A DNA stretch of 49,066 nucleotides from Candidatus Anammoxibacter sp. (GCA_021777105.1 JAIQZQ010000001.1:1-49066), one strand, 5' to 3'. Counted from the stretch's first letter, positions 1-9,806 are shown. Numbers and translations: made by a program. The notes: generated by a model from the letters alone, not told the origin.

Positions 1-846
<846 letters not shown>

Positions 847-1177
847 TTATTTTGTTAGTTTGAATCTTATTTCATTTTTTACTACTTTATTGAATTGACT
901 ACAAAAAAGAACAAAATTAATGTATAACATTAATATTGAACTTATTTGCGCTCGTACGCTATTTTTTCAAAGAACATTTAAAATTAACAATTGATGTTGA
1001 AATATTAAACATCAACAAAATAAATAAGCTGTTAATTTCTTGACGGTTCGAATTATATCCCTACCCTAAAAAAAAAGCAAGCGAAAAAATAAATTTAATT
1101 TAATTTTATCCGCTTTGCAACAAAAACTACTACTACAAAACTTCATTTAAACACTTTCCTATCAAGGGATTACGTCT
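847..1177. other. rRNA leader and intergenic region
   Basis: AT-rich spacer between the 16S 5' end and the stop of the next gene. It holds the putative rRNA promoter (1052-1080). It also holds an inverted repeat, TTGATGTT at 991-998 and AACATCAA at 1008-1015, with a 9-base centre, which could form a hairpin in the rRNA leader transcript. No convincing open reading frame was seen. Confidence 0.6.
1052..1080 (-). promoter_or_regulatory. Putative sigma-70 promoter of the 16S gene
   Basis: On the minus strand there is a perfect TATAAT -10 box (1057 to 1052), preceded by a 17-base spacer and TTGCTT (1080 to 1075) as a weaker -35. The spacer begins with a T-run. It lies about 206 bases upstream of the mature 16S 5' end, a usual distance for an rRNA leader with processing sites. 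This is sequence pattern only. Confidence 0.6.
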
Positions 1178-1819
1178 CTAATGGAAAAGTTTAATAAAAA
1201 CAAAACCTAAAATTAGCAAAACAATAAATAAAATAGATATCAAATTGAAATACTTATCAATATATTTCTCTATTTTAGCCCCAAAAACATAGATTAAGCC
1301 TGCTTCAGCAAAGAAACGCAAAGACCTGCTAACGATTGAAGCAGTTAAAAGGGTTAAAAAATCCACTTTGCACACCCCTGCCGCAATTGTAAATACCTTA
1401 TAAGGTATAGGAGTCACCCCCGCAACCATAATAGCTAAAAATCCATGTTCCTGAAACGTAGCGCTTATTTTTGTAAATTTATCCATAAACCCATATAAAT
1501 TTAATATAGGCATCCCAATATGCTCAAAAAATTGATATCCCAGGAAATATCCAAAACACCCACCTAAAACTGAGCCAAAGGAGCAAACCAACGCAAACCA
1601 AAGCGATTTTTTAGGTTTTGACACCGATAATACCAAAAGCAACACATCAGGAGGCACCGGAAAGAAAGAAGCTTCGACAAAAGCCACACCCAGCAAAGCC
1701 CAAACCCCATAAGGCGTTCTGGCCCAATTTCGCGTCCAATCATATACACGCCTTAATATATTATCTTTATTATTTGGCGTTTGTTCCATATTGGCATCTA
1801 TGCCGTTATTTGAATCCAT
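1178..1819 (-). CDS. YqaA/DedA-family membrane protein (VTT domain)
   Basis: A 213-residue integral membrane protein of the DedA/VTT superfamily, most like the YqaA branch. The signature is a hydrophobic segment ending in EASFFPVPPD (about 49-58), then GVTPIPYKVFTIAAG (about 134-148), then an SRSLRFF stretch (about 164-170). These form the re-entrant loop and the conserved Pro/Arg core. Four to five membrane segments can be seen. DedA proteins act at the inner membrane, in lipid carrier recycling and proton-motive-force homeostasis in the members that have been studied; the substrate here is unknown. The N-terminal 20 residues are polar and poorly conserved, so a later start at residue 11 is possible. 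No Shine-Dalgarno is evident. It stands alone, convergent with the rRNA direction only in position. Confidence 0.85.
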   Translation of the reverse strand: MDSNNGIDANMEQTPNNKDNILRRVYDWTRNWARTPYGVWALLGVAFVEASFFPVPPDVLLLVLSVSKPKKSLWFALVCSFGSVLGGCFGYFLGYQFFEHIGMPILNLYGFMDKFTKISATFQEHGFLAIMVAGVTPIPYKVFTIAAGVCKVDFLTLLTASIVSRSLRFFAEAGLIYVFGAKIEKYIDKYFNLISILFIVLLILGFVFIKLFH

Positions 1820-2286
1820 TTTTATTTAAATAGTTTTGCAGCAAAAAACCGCCTTCATAAACTATCCACCTTTTCAGAAAAAAAAATATAATATAATACC
1901 TATGAAAAATAAAAAGCTATATTTTGCAAATTTTGGAGTTTTTAACAACAATTAAATATAAATTTGTAAATCACAACTGCCTACACACTATAATATTATC
2001 TATTGGAAATATATTAATTCTTTTTAAAAGAGACATTATATAGTAAAGAATAATTAGCATGAAAACTTTAGTATTTAGTATATTCTGCAATAATTAATTG
2101 AAATATTATTAATTATTTTATAAAGTAATACCAAATCTTCATAATTAAGCTTGCCTTGATTAACATTTTTATATATAAATAATCAAATTATTTTAGTATA
2201 ATCGACGCCTTTGATTAATATTTGCTTTAAATTAGAGCAGCAACATCTCTAATTATGTATTAGAAAGTTTTTAAGGAGATTCGTTA
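1820..2286. other. Divergent intergenic region upstream of the oxidoreductase operon
   Basis: 467 bases of very AT-rich DNA between two divergently transcribed genes. A TATAAT at 2197-2202 on the plus strand is a plausible -10 for the operon starting at 2287, but no good -35 sits at the right distance. The ribosome site of the first operon gene (AAGGAGA, about 2273-2279) is strong. A 17-codon frame at 1902-1955 exists but has no ribosome site and is not called. Confidence 0.4.
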
Positions 2287-2547
2287 ATGAAGTTAAAACC
2301 AGGCGCTATTGTAGAAGGCCACACCAGCCATAATAATATAACTGGAACATGGCGAAATTATAAACCGGTTTATCATCAGAAATCTTGCACAGGCTGCACC
2401 CTATGCGTTATCAACTGCCCGGAAGGGTGCGTTTTTATGGTTGATGAACGAAAATTCACATGCAACCTGAAGTATTGCAAAGGTTGCGGAATTTGCGCTG
2501 AAGAATGTCCTGTTGATGATATTGAAATGATTGTGGAGGAGAAATAA
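2287..2547 (+). CDS. porD: 2-oxoacid:ferredoxin oxidoreductase, delta (ferredoxin) subunit
   Basis: An 86-residue iron-sulfur protein with two 4Fe-4S motifs of the CxxCxxCxxxCP type: Cys34, 37, 40, 44 and Cys64, 67, 70, 74. This is the delta subunit of the four-subunit-type pyruvate or branched-chain 2-oxoacid ferredoxin oxidoreductases. It passes electrons from the thiamine site to external ferredoxin in the cytoplasm. It starts 8 bases after a strong AAGGAGA ribosome site. Its stop codon abuts the ATG of the alpha-subunit gene (TAAATG), indicating translational coupling. The delta-alpha-beta order matches this enzyme family, but no gamma subunit lies next to it. Confidence 0.93.
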   Translation: MKLKPGAIVEGHTSHNNITGTWRNYKPVYHQKSCTGCTLCVINCPEGCVFMVDERKFTCNLKYCKGCGICAEECPVDDIEMIVEEK

Positions 2548-3756
2548 ATGAAAACATTTTTAGAAGGATCTCAAGCGGTTGCCGAAGCAGTTGCGCTTTG
2601 CAGGCCTAGCGTTATATCCGCGTACCCAATTACGCCGCAGACGCATATTGTTCAAGAATTAGCGACAATGGTCGCCAATGGAAAAGTTAAGTCTGAGTTT
2701 GTTAATGTTGAAAGTGAATTTTCAGCGGCTTCCGTTGTTTTAGGATCTGAAGCCACCGGAGCGCGATCATACACAGCGACAACATCTCAAGGCCTGTTTT
2801 TAATGGGCGAAGTATTGTTTAACATATCAGGCATGCGACTTCCTATAGTTATGACATGCGCAAATAGAGCGGTTTCATCTCCTATTAATATATGGAACGA
2901 TCAGCAGGATTCATTATCAATGCGCGACTGCGGCTGGATTCAAATTTACGCCGAAGACAATCAGGAAGCGCACGACATGCATCTTCAAGCTTACAAAATC
3001 GCCGAGAACAAGGACATTTTATTGCCTGTGATGGTATGTATGGACGGTTTTGTTTTAACTCATTCATATAGCCCTGTTGAGTTAATTCAACCAGACGAAG
3101 CAGACAAATTCCTGCCTCCATTTAAACCGGACGACTTTTTGACGCCGGAGAAACCAATAACTATGGGCGCAATGGTAGGGCCTGACGCGTATATGGAAAC
3201 AAGGTTCCAATTGCACGATGCCATGCAGAAATCAGCCAAAGTAATTGAAGACGTAGCCAATGAATTTAACGAGCAATTCGGCAGATATTATGGAGGGCTG
3301 GTTGATCCATATAAACTGGACGACGCTGAAACGGTTATAGTAAGCATGGGTTCTGTTTTAGGCACTATTAAAGAATCTGTTGACGCTTTAAGAAATGAAG
3401 GCGAAAAAATTGGAGTTTTAAAAATTCGCGCATTCAGACCTTTTCCAAAAGACAGTATTTATGACGCTTTAAAAGGCGCAAAAAGAGTAATTGTTATTGA
3501 AAAAGCTATGTCTGCCGGACAAGGCGGGATTGTCAGCAATGAAGTCAGGGCAGCTTTTTACGGCAAAACTAAAAAGCCAAAAATTTGCGGATGCATCTGC
3601 GGCCTTGGAGGCAGAGATATAACTATCGATACAATTACAAATATTGTAAAGGATTCATCTCTTGACCAATCAGGCGATCAATTTATAGGGTTAAAAAAAG
3701 AGCTGCTTGAAGATGCCGAAAGCGATAAACCTGAAGTGGCAACTGCAAACGCATAG
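2548..3756 (+). CDS. porA: 2-oxoacid:ferredoxin oxidoreductase, alpha subunit
   Basis: A 402-residue alpha subunit of the pyruvate/2-oxoacid:ferredoxin oxidoreductase family. The N-terminal pyrimidine-binding domain opens with the hallmark YPITPQT (26-32) and continues with the ESEFSAASVVLGSEATGAR region. The C-terminal domain II carries the KIRAFRPFP stretch and AMSAGQGG. Length and architecture fit PorA. The enzyme oxidatively decarboxylates a 2-oxoacid to an acyl-CoA and reduces ferredoxin, or runs in reverse for carboxylation. Pyruvate as substrate is likely, but a 2-oxoisovalerate-type specificity cannot be excluded from sequence. The last 25 residues are acidic and poorly conserved. It lies directly after the delta gene with a GGAGG ribosome site inside that gene's end. 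Confidence 0.93.
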   Translation: MKTFLEGSQAVAEAVALCRPSVISAYPITPQTHIVQELATMVANGKVKSEFVNVESEFSAASVVLGSEATGARSYTATTSQGLFLMGEVLFNISGMRLPIVMTCANRAVSSPINIWNDQQDSLSMRDCGWIQIYAEDNQEAHDMHLQAYKIAENKDILLPVMVCMDGFVLTHSYSPVELIQPDEADKFLPPFKPDDFLTPEKPITMGAMVGPDAYMETRFQLHDAMQKSAKVIEDVANEFNEQFGRYYGGLVDPYKLDDAETVIVSMGSVLGTIKESVDALRNEGEKIGVLKIRAFRPFPKDSIYDALKGAKRVIVIEKAMSAGQGGIVSNEVRAAFYGKTKKPKICGCICGLGGRDITIDTITNIVKDSSLDQSGDQFIGLKKELLEDAESDKPEVATANA

Positions 3757-3857
3757 AGAAATTAATTTTTCTTAAAATTTGGAGTAGCCGAAAAACATAG
3801 TATATAATCAATTTTTGAATATAAGAGCGCAACTTATTCAACAATTTTGGAGGTAAA

Positions 3858-4754
3858 ATGGTAATAAATCATATTAAAGAAAATATATTTGATTGCGGAC
3901 ATACCGCATGCCTGGGATGCGGAGAAGCCCTTGGAGCAAAGCGCGTCATGCAGGTTGCAGGTAAGAATGTTATCACAACAGACGCGACTGGCTGCCTGGA
4001 AGTTTTTACCACAAGGTATCCGGAATCTTCATGGGGTGTGCCTTTCATTCACTCCCTTTTTGAAAATTCAGCGGCAGTAGCATCCGGAGTTGAAGCAGCG
4101 TTAAAAGCGCTTGGACGCGATGGCGAAACAAAAGTAATCGCGCAGGGCGGCGACGGCGGCACTGCAGATATAGGATTACAATGCCTTAGCGGCATGTTTG
4201 AAAGAGGGCATGACGTGCTTTATGTTTGCTACGACAACGAAGCATACATGAACACAGGCGTTCAGAGAAGCGGACTAACACCATTTGATTGCTCAACAAC
4301 AACCAGCCCGGCCGGCAAAGTTTCCTGGGGAAACCAGCATAGAAAAAAAGATATACCTGCCATAGCGGTTGCGCATGGAATCCCATACGTTGCCACAAGT
4401 TCAGTGGCCTTTCCGCGCGACATAGAAAACAAAGTTAAAAAAGCATTGTCTATAACAGGCCCAAAATATATCCAAATACATGTCCCGTGCCCGTTAGGCT
4501 GGAGAACACTCCCAAAAGACACTATTAAAATTGCGGAACTTGCAGTTCATACAGGCCTGTATCCAATTTATGAAGTTGAAAATGGCGATCTCACTAGTGT
4601 CAGAAGGCTTCATGAGCCTGTTCCGGTAGAGGAATACTTGAAACCACAAGGCCGTTTTGCGCATCTGTTTAAGAAAGAGGGAGGCAAGGATCAAATAAGA
4701 AAAATTCAGGAAGTCGCCGACGATAATATTAAGAAGTTTAAGTTAAAATATTAA
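3858..4754 (+). CDS. porB: 2-oxoacid:ferredoxin oxidoreductase, beta subunit (TPP-binding)
   Basis: A 298-residue beta subunit that binds thiamine diphosphate and the proximal 4Fe-4S cluster. Residues 15-23 (HTACLGCGE, Cys18 and Cys21) are the start of the cluster motif. The TPP/magnesium motif is [11 protein letters not shown], followed by the [10 protein letters not shown] segment. The C-terminal third has the HVPCPLGWR stretch typical of PorB. It follows the alpha gene after a 101-base gap with its own good ribosome site (GGAGG, about 10 bases upstream), so all three genes are probably co-transcribed. The gamma subunit usually needed for this enzyme type is not in the window. Confidence 0.93.
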   Translation: MVINHIKENIFDCGHTACLGCGEALGAKRVMQVAGKNVITTDATGCLEVFTTRYPESSWGVPFIHSLFENSAAVASGVEAALKALGRDGETKVIAQGGDGGTADIGLQCLSGMFERGHDVLYVCYDNEAYMNTGVQRSGLTPFDCSTTTSPAGKVSWGNQHRKKDIPAIAVAHGIPYVATSSVAFPRDIENKVKKALSITGPKYIQIHVPCPLGWRTLPKDTIKIAELAVHTGLYPIYEVENGDLTSVRRLHEPVPVEEYLKPQGRFAHLFKKEGGKDQIRKIQEVADDNIKKFKLKY

Positions 4755-4824
4755 GTTCGCCTTTTTGGCTAAACATGCAATTTGCAAGATTTTGATTCAC
4801 AGCCTTCGCCATTTAATTTTCATA

Positions 4825-4850
4825 GCCGCGAATAATTAATTATTCGCGGC
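4825..4850 (+). terminator. Intrinsic terminator after the oxidoreductase operon
   Basis: A perfect 26-base palindrome with GC-rich outer ends (GCCGCG...CGCGGC) and an AT-rich centre, followed by TTTT at 4851-4854. It lies 70 bases after the beta-subunit stop and before the next gene, the expected place for a Rho-independent terminator. The T-run is short. Confidence 0.7.
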
Positions 4851-4993
4851 TTTTAATACCGCAATATTCTCATACAATACAACCTCTCAATTCAACACTC
4901 TAACCTAAAAAGTTTTTTTAGAGCGCCTTTAAAACCTGTTTCTAAATGCTTTTATTTATTAACAGCCGCAATATACAATTATTTTCGTGATAT

Positions 4994-5929
4994 ATGAATT
5001 GGCATAAAATAACAAACAGCTTGTCCGCCTCCGCGCAATTCGGCGACTGGGAATCTGAATACAACGGAAAAACCAGCGAACAAATATACGCAGACTCTCG
5101 GGTCGTTATAATTGGCATTCCGTATGACGGCACCGCCACTTATCAACGAGGAAGCAAATATGGGCCGGAAGCGGTTTTAAGCGCATCTAAGAATTTAGAA
5201 ATCTTTGATGAAATCTATGAAAATATCTACGAAACAGGCATTTTCACCGCAGGGTTAATTAATTTGGCGGACATATTTACATCGCCTGAAAAAGTAATGG
5301 CGCGCATTTATGAAACATGTAAATGGGTTGCGGACGACAACAAATTCCTTGTTTCCATAGGCGGCGAGCACTCAGTTTCGTTTGGCGCAATAAAAGCCAT
5401 AAATGATAAATTTAAAAACTTTTCTGTTTTACAACTTGACGCGCACCTTGACCTTTTTGACAACTATGGCGGCTCAAAATACAATCACGCATGTGTTATG
5501 AAAAGAGCAATAGATGAATGCGGCTGCAAAGCCACCCATATAGGCATAAGAGTTGTGTCTGAAGATGAACACAATTATATAAATGAAAACAAAATAGAAC
5601 CGAACATTTTCAGGGCTCGGAATATTTATGACAACAATGATTGGTTTCAACAAGCAATTGACACGCTAAATGAGAATGTTTATATCACTATTGATCTTGA
5701 TATGTTTGATCCTTCTGTTTTGCCCGCAACAGGCACGCCGGTTCCAGGCGGACTTGATTGGCATCGGACTATTAACTTCCTGGAGAAGGTTTACAAAGAT
5801 AGAAATGTCATAGGCCTTGACGTTGTAGAATTAAAGCCCATTCCCGGATTTGAGGCCTCAAATTTTCTCGCCGCAGACCTGATTTATAAAAATATCGGAT
5901 TTTACAAAAAGCATGCAGCAAGAACATAA
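4994..5929 (+). CDS. speB: Agmatinase-family ureohydrolase
   Basis: A 311-residue enzyme of the arginase/agmatinase family, hydrolysing a guanidino group to urea and an amine. Agmatine to putrescine is the likeliest reaction. The two-manganese site is complete: His126 in GGEHS, Asp149, His151 and Asp153 in LDAHLD, and Asp234 and Asp236 in IDLDMFDP. The agmatinase-type GTPVPGG follows at 247-253. Length is normal. No Shine-Dalgarno is visible at the chosen ATG, but it is the first in-frame ATG and gives a normal N-terminus. A short inverted repeat (ATAACAC 5926-5932, GTGTTAT 5941-5947) overlaps the stop. No polyamine-biosynthesis neighbour is present, so formiminoglutamase or guanidinobutyrase activity remains possible. 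Confidence 0.88.
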   Translation: MNWHKITNSLSASAQFGDWESEYNGKTSEQIYADSRVVIIGIPYDGTATYQRGSKYGPEAVLSASKNLEIFDEIYENIYETGIFTAGLINLADIFTSPEKVMARIYETCKWVADDNKFLVSIGGEHSVSFGAIKAINDKFKNFSVLQLDAHLDLFDNYGGSKYNHACVMKRAIDECGCKATHIGIRVVSEDEHNYINENKIEPNIFRARNIYDNNDWFQQAIDTLNENVYITIDLDMFDPSVLPATGTPVPGGLDWHRTINFLEKVYKDRNVIGLDVVELKPIPGFEASNFLAADLIYKNIGFYKKHAART

Positions 5930-6024
5930 CACTCTCAGCTGTGTTATACAGCCACTTGCATTAATCCAAATCTGATGCACATATCTTTCCAATTTTTTAA
6001 AAGCGCTCAATATTAGAAGTGACT

Positions 6025-6630
6025 ATGACCGAGAGAAACAACATCCCTGATTGGGAGGAAAAATATAACGAAGATGAAATAGAAACAATGCCATGGTTCT
6101 ACCCTGAACTTGATCCTGACTTTGAAGAGGTCTTGCAAAAATACAACATTAAATCAGGAGCCGCGCTGGATATAGGCACAGGCCCCGGCACACAGGCTAT
6201 AGCTTTGGCAAAACTGGGCTTTAACGTAGCAGCTACAGACATATCGGCTTCAGCTATTAAGAAAGCATCTGAAAAGGCAGGCAAAACGGATTTGAATCTA
6301 TCTTTCATCCAGGATGACATCCTGAACTCTAAACTTAACAAACAGTTTGACGTTATTTTTGACCGCGGTTGCTTCCACGTGTTCCAGCCTGAGAAAATGC
6401 CCGCCTATGTCAAAGTCATAAATGCTTTGCTAAAAAACCAAGGGTTCCTGTTCTTAAAATGTTACAGCCATTTGGAATATGACGTCATTGGCCCGTACCC
6501 ATACAGGCCTGATGAGATCGAATTTTGTTTCAGCTCGTTGTTCAACATACTATCAATAAAGGACACCGTTTTTTACGGCCCGCTTAAACCTATGCCCAAA
6601 GCGCTTTTTTGCGTATTAAAAAAATCTTAA
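6025..6630 (+). CDS. Class I SAM-dependent methyltransferase
   Basis: About 201 residues with a Rossmann-type methyltransferase fold. Motif I is ALDIGTGPGT (about 49-58 counted from the upstream GTG), then the acidic end of strand 2 in ATDIS, and FDVIFDRGCFHVF as motif IV. The DRGCFH stretch is typical of small-molecule methyltransferases of the TehB/thiopurine type. The substrate cannot be named. ATG at 6025 is chosen because AGAAG lies 5 bases upstream; a GTG at 6019 would add two residues. It may be co-transcribed with the small membrane protein and the ABC-F gene that follow within 34 and 19 bases. Confidence 0.85.
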   Translation: MTERNNIPDWEEKYNEDEIETMPWFYPELDPDFEEVLQKYNIKSGAALDIGTGPGTQAIALAKLGFNVAATDISASAIKKASEKAGKTDLNLSFIQDDILNSKLNKQFDVIFDRGCFHVFQPEKMPAYVKVINALLKNQGFLFLKCYSHLEYDVIGPYPYRPDEIEFCFSSLFNILSIKDTVFYGPLKPMPKALFCVLKKS

Positions 6631-6664
6631 TTTCTTTAATTTTTTAACAAATAGGAGAAACACA

Positions 6665-6853
6665 TTGAAAATTTGTTTAGTATTAAGCGCTATTTCCATT
6701 GTTTTATTATGCGCCGCATTCTTCTTGGGATTAATGGTTTATGCAGGGAAAATGGCCCCGTCAATCCATATGATGGTAGCGTTTTTTGCCGCTTTCATCT
6801 CTATTGCCTGCCACGTTATGGTTATAGGCAGATATTTTAAGAAAAATGCTTAA
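6665..6853 (+). CDS. Small two-helix membrane protein, TTG start
   Basis: A 62-residue hydrophobic protein with two membrane helices (about 3-25 and 32-53) joined by a short loop and ending in a basic RYFKKNA tail, which suggests a hairpin with both ends in the cytoplasm. The start is TTG: AGGAG sits 8 bases upstream at the right distance, and no ATG gives a full first helix. I do not recognise the family. It lies 19 bases before the ABC-F gene and is probably in the same transcript. Function is unknown. Confidence 0.7.
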   Translation: MKICLVLSAISIVLLCAAFFLGLMVYAGKMAPSIHMMVAFFAAFISIACHVMVIGRYFKKNA

Positions 6854-6872
6854 CTGATTAGGAAAAAGTTTC

Positions 6873-8777
6873 ATGGCTCTAATAAGCTTAAAAAAAGTAG
6901 ATATAAGTTTTGGCGGCCCCTTATTGCTGGATCAAACTAACTTGCAAGTAGAAAAAGGCGAACGCATTTGCCTACTGGGCCGCAATGGCGAAGGCAAGTC
7001 CACGCTGATCAAAATCATTACCGGTGAAGTTGAGCCGGATAACGGCGAAATTGTTTTTCAGTCTGGTTTACGCATGGGTTTTCTTCCACAGGAAGTGCCG
7101 CAAGATATTAAAGGCACGGTGTTTGAAATTATTGCTGAAGGCCTGGGGGATAGAGGCAAACTTTTAACAGAATATCATCAGATAAGCTGCAAATTAGCAC
7201 AGGATGAAAGCGACGAACTTATAGCGCGGCTGGACAAAGTCCAACATGAGTTGGAAACAGACGACGGCTGGCTAATACATCAGAATGTTGAAAGAATAAT
7301 TTCCCGCATGCAGCTTAACGCGGATGAAAGTTTTGAAGCATTATCAGCCGGCGTTAAGCGCCGTGTATTACTGGCAAAAGCCCTGGCAAAAGATCCGGAC
7401 CTTCTGCTTTTAGACGAGCCCACAAACCATCTCGACATTGTGGCGATAGATTGGCTTGAAGACTTTCTCTTAAAATACACAGGCTCCCTGCTTTTTATAA
7501 CCCATGACAGGATGTTTTTAAAAAAACTTGCCACCCGCATTGTAGAGCTTGAACGAGGCAAACTTTTTGATTATTTGTGCGATTATGACACATTCCTCAA
7601 ACGTAAACAGGCTGTTTTGGAAGCTGAAGAGAGACAAAACGCCCTGTTTGACAAAAAACTTGCAAGGGAAGAGATATGGATACGCCAGGGCATAAGAGCC
7701 CGGCGAACAAGAAACGAAGGCAGAGTGGCCGAGTTAAAAAAAATGCGTGAAACACGCAGCGCCAGACGTAATCGCACAGGCTCCGTCAATATGAAAATAG
7801 TGGACGCTGAACAATCAGGCCAAAAAGTAATCTCAGCCCACAACATAAGCTACGCATATGACAAGAAGCCTATTATCCGCAATTTTTCAACAACTATTAT
7901 GCGCGGCGATAAAGTAGGCATCCTGGGCCCCAATGGCGCGGGCAAAACGACATTGCTTAATCTCCTTTTTGAAAAATTGCAACCGGATCAGGGCAATATT
8001 ACTATTGGCTCCAAACTGCAAATAGCCTATTTCGATCAACTCCGCGCCCAACTTAACGAAGACGAAACGGTAAAATTCAACATATCCGACGGTTATGACA
8101 ACGTAACTATTAACGGCGCGCCGCGCAACGTTATCGGATATTTGCAGGACTTCCTTTTCACCCCAGATCGCGCCCTTAGCCCGGTTAAACAACTTTCCGG
8201 CGGCGAGCGCAACCGCCTGCTCCTTGCGCGGCTTTTTTCAAAACCGTCTAATGTCCTGGTAATGGACGAGCCCACAAACGACCTAGACGCTGAAACGCTT
8301 GAGCTTTTAGAAGAGTTGATTCTTAATTACAAAGGCACACTGCTGCTTGTAAGCCACGATAGAGCATTTCTTAACAATGTGACAACAAACATCCTGGCAT
8401 TTGAAGGCAACGGAGTTGTGAATGAATATGTTGGAGGTTATGATGATTGGTTAAGACAACGAGATCCCGCCCTATTTTCAAAACCGGCAAAATCTAAAAA
8501 AAAGGGAAAGAAAAAGCCCGAAAAAACTGAAAGCGTAGAAAAAATCCGCAAAATCAGCTTTAACGAAAAACGCGAACTTGAGAACCTGCCGGCCCAAATC
8601 GAAACATTGGAAAAAAAGCAGGAAGAACTGCACCAAACAATGTCTGATCCCGAATTTTTCAAGCAAGACAAAGAGCTGATTGCAAAAACAAATGAAGAGC
8701 TGGAATCTATCAACAATGACCTGGCCAAAGTATATGCGCGGTGGGAAGAGCTGGAAGAGCTGGCGCAAAATGGGTAA
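6873..8777 (+). CDS. uup: ABC-F family ATPase, Uup type
   Basis: A 634-residue soluble tandem ATPase. NBD1 has Walker A GRNGEGKST (36-44), signature LSAGVKRR (about 157-164) and Walker B LLLLDEPTNHLD (177-188). The interdomain linker spans about 240-310. NBD2 has Walker A GPNGAGKTT (352-360), signature LSGGERNR (441-448) and Walker B VLVMDEPTNDLD (461-472). A lysine-rich linker near 490-510 leads to a C-terminal charged coiled coil (about 530-632), which is the Uup hallmark. There are no membrane segments, so it is not a transporter. ABC-F proteins act on ribosomes or, for Uup, on branched DNA and translation quality. The first signature has Ala in place of the usual Gly in LSGG. The ribosome site is AGGAAAAAG before ATG. 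Confidence 0.92.
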   Translation: MALISLKKVDISFGGPLLLDQTNLQVEKGERICLLGRNGEGKSTLIKIITGEVEPDNGEIVFQSGLRMGFLPQEVPQDIKGTVFEIIAEGLGDRGKLLTEYHQISCKLAQDESDELIARLDKVQHELETDDGWLIHQNVERIISRMQLNADESFEALSAGVKRRVLLAKALAKDPDLLLLDEPTNHLDIVAIDWLEDFLLKYTGSLLFITHDRMFLKKLATRIVELERGKLFDYLCDYDTFLKRKQAVLEAEERQNALFDKKLAREEIWIRQGIRARRTRNEGRVAELKKMRETRSARRNRTGSVNMKIVDAEQSGQKVISAHNISYAYDKKPIIRNFSTTIMRGDKVGILGPNGAGKTTLLNLLFEKLQPDQGNITIGSKLQIAYFDQLRAQLNEDETVKFNISDGYDNVTINGAPRNVIGYLQDFLFTPDRALSPVKQLSGGERNRLLLARLFSKPSNVLVMDEPTNDLDAETLELLEELILNYKGTLLLVSHDRAFLNNVTTNILAFEGNGVVNEYVGGYDDWLRQRDPALFSKPAKSKKKGKKKPEKTESVEKIRKISFNEKRELENLPAQIETLEKKQEELHQTMSDPEFFKQDKELIAKTNEELESINNDLAKVYARWEELEELAQNG

Positions 8778-8801
8778 CCAATGCAACTATTCCGTATACG
8801 T

Positions 8802-8875
8802 AAATTTGGAGTCCATTAACCGTGTTAATGGTGTATATTTTAACATCAACACGGTTGATGTACTCCAAATATTTT
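8802..8875. repeat. Double-hairpin repeat in head-to-head orientation
   Basis: Two related units face each other. Unit 1 is TTTGGAGT followed by a hairpin CCATTAAC (8813-8820), loop CGT, GTTAATGG (8824-8831). Unit 2, inverted, is a hairpin ACATCAAC (8843-8850), loop ACG, GTTGATGT (8854-8861), followed by ACTCCAAA (8862-8869). The whole element is therefore also an imperfect long inverted repeat. The two stems differ at two positions and both changes are compensatory. A third copy lies at 17245-17263. The element starts 25 bases after the ABC-F stop and may also act as a terminator. Confidence 0.8.
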
Positions 8876-8971
8876 AACCGGACAAAATTGGCATCATTAT
8901 CAGATTTTTTAAATTATACATGTTTTAAACTGAAATTACGCTGAAAAGTTACAAAAAACGAAGGTTAAATA

Positions 8972-9170
8972 ATGTATCCGGTTTATATTTATTATAGCGA
9001 CGAAGATCAGGCCTTTATAGCAAGGGTCCCAGACCTTCCAGATTGCGCTGCTCATGGCAAAACAGAAGAAGAGGCTCTTCGTGAACGAAGGACTTTGGCT
9101 TAAAGTGGCAAAAGAAGACAACATGCCAATACCGGAACCTTCTATCATAGAGGAACTTGCGGTGAGCTAA
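8972..9170 (+). pseudogene. Broken HicB-family antitoxin
   Basis: The first frame from ATG 8972 gives 43 residues beginning MYPVYIYYSDEDQAFIARVP, then DLPDCAAHGKTEEEAL, the classic N-terminal HicB fold. It then runs out of frame and stops at 9101-9103. A second frame from about 9081 gives GLWLKVAKEDNMPIPEP and ends at 9168-9170, the matching HicB C-terminal part. The two halves are joined by a small deletion with a frameshift around 9078-9095. No hicA toxin gene is next to it. It has a ribosome-site-like GAAGG upstream. It is a decayed remnant of a HicAB-type module or a lone HicB protein. Confidence 0.8.
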
Positions 9171-9806
9171 CACAGTCCCCCTCCTTATTAGATGGGACTT
9201 TAGTCAAAAAAATAACAACTTTAACATCCCCTCTAAAAAGAGGGAGGAGCGCTTGGCAAACGGGTTTGCAAATAACACTGAGCAGTTACATTTTATTAAA
9301 TTCACCTCGCTCCCAACCCCCAGTTTGGAAGTGAAACAATTCCAAAAGCCCAAGCTTCGTGTTTTATGTTTTCGCCTCTTCTTTGTGTCTTGGCGCCTTA
9401 GTGGCATAAATTGCTATTGATCCCATAATTTTAAGCCTCGTTAGCTAAATTTGTGGGAGAATTAAACATCTAAAAAGCCATGGGGAAAATTGAGGAGAAG
9501 CATATTATTACAAAATAAATCCTAAAAATGCAACATCCGCAAATAGCCTAACTTTTTAGTATAAGGATAATTCCAGCAATGTGTTGGCTTGGTTAGGAGT
9601 TTTAAAGCGGTAAGGCGTCTTTTTCTTCCGATAAAAAGAGGTTTAGCAATTACATTGCAATCCTCATCTTTGTAACATTAAAGCATTTTAAGCGCATGTT
9701 TCTAAAAAACATTTCCACTGAATTCCGCCTATCAAATTAGCTATTATTATTTTGTTAGGCGAGCGCTGTTGGCGACCGGCATGATGCAACGACTCCTTCG
9801 TGGGTA
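9171..9806. other. Gene-free spacer before the group II intron
   Basis: No convincing gene was seen. It contains GC-runs of the form CCCCTC...GAGGG (about 9224-9243) and a segment at 9354-9405 built of near-repeats (CTTCGTG, CTTTGTGTCTTGG, GCCTTAGTGGC) of a kind dispersed in many bacterial intergenic regions. On the minus strand a 51-codon open stretch lies at about 9528-9683, with no start context and no recognisable similarity. 9724-9806 is the downstream exon side of the intron. Confidence 0.5.

Noticed and set aside
9724..9762. attC-like inverted repeat (CGCCTATC ... GTTAGGCG) next to the intron 3' end
   Set aside because: It is only about 37 bases long, lacks the inner L boxes, has one core mismatch, and there is no integron integrase or cassette array nearby.
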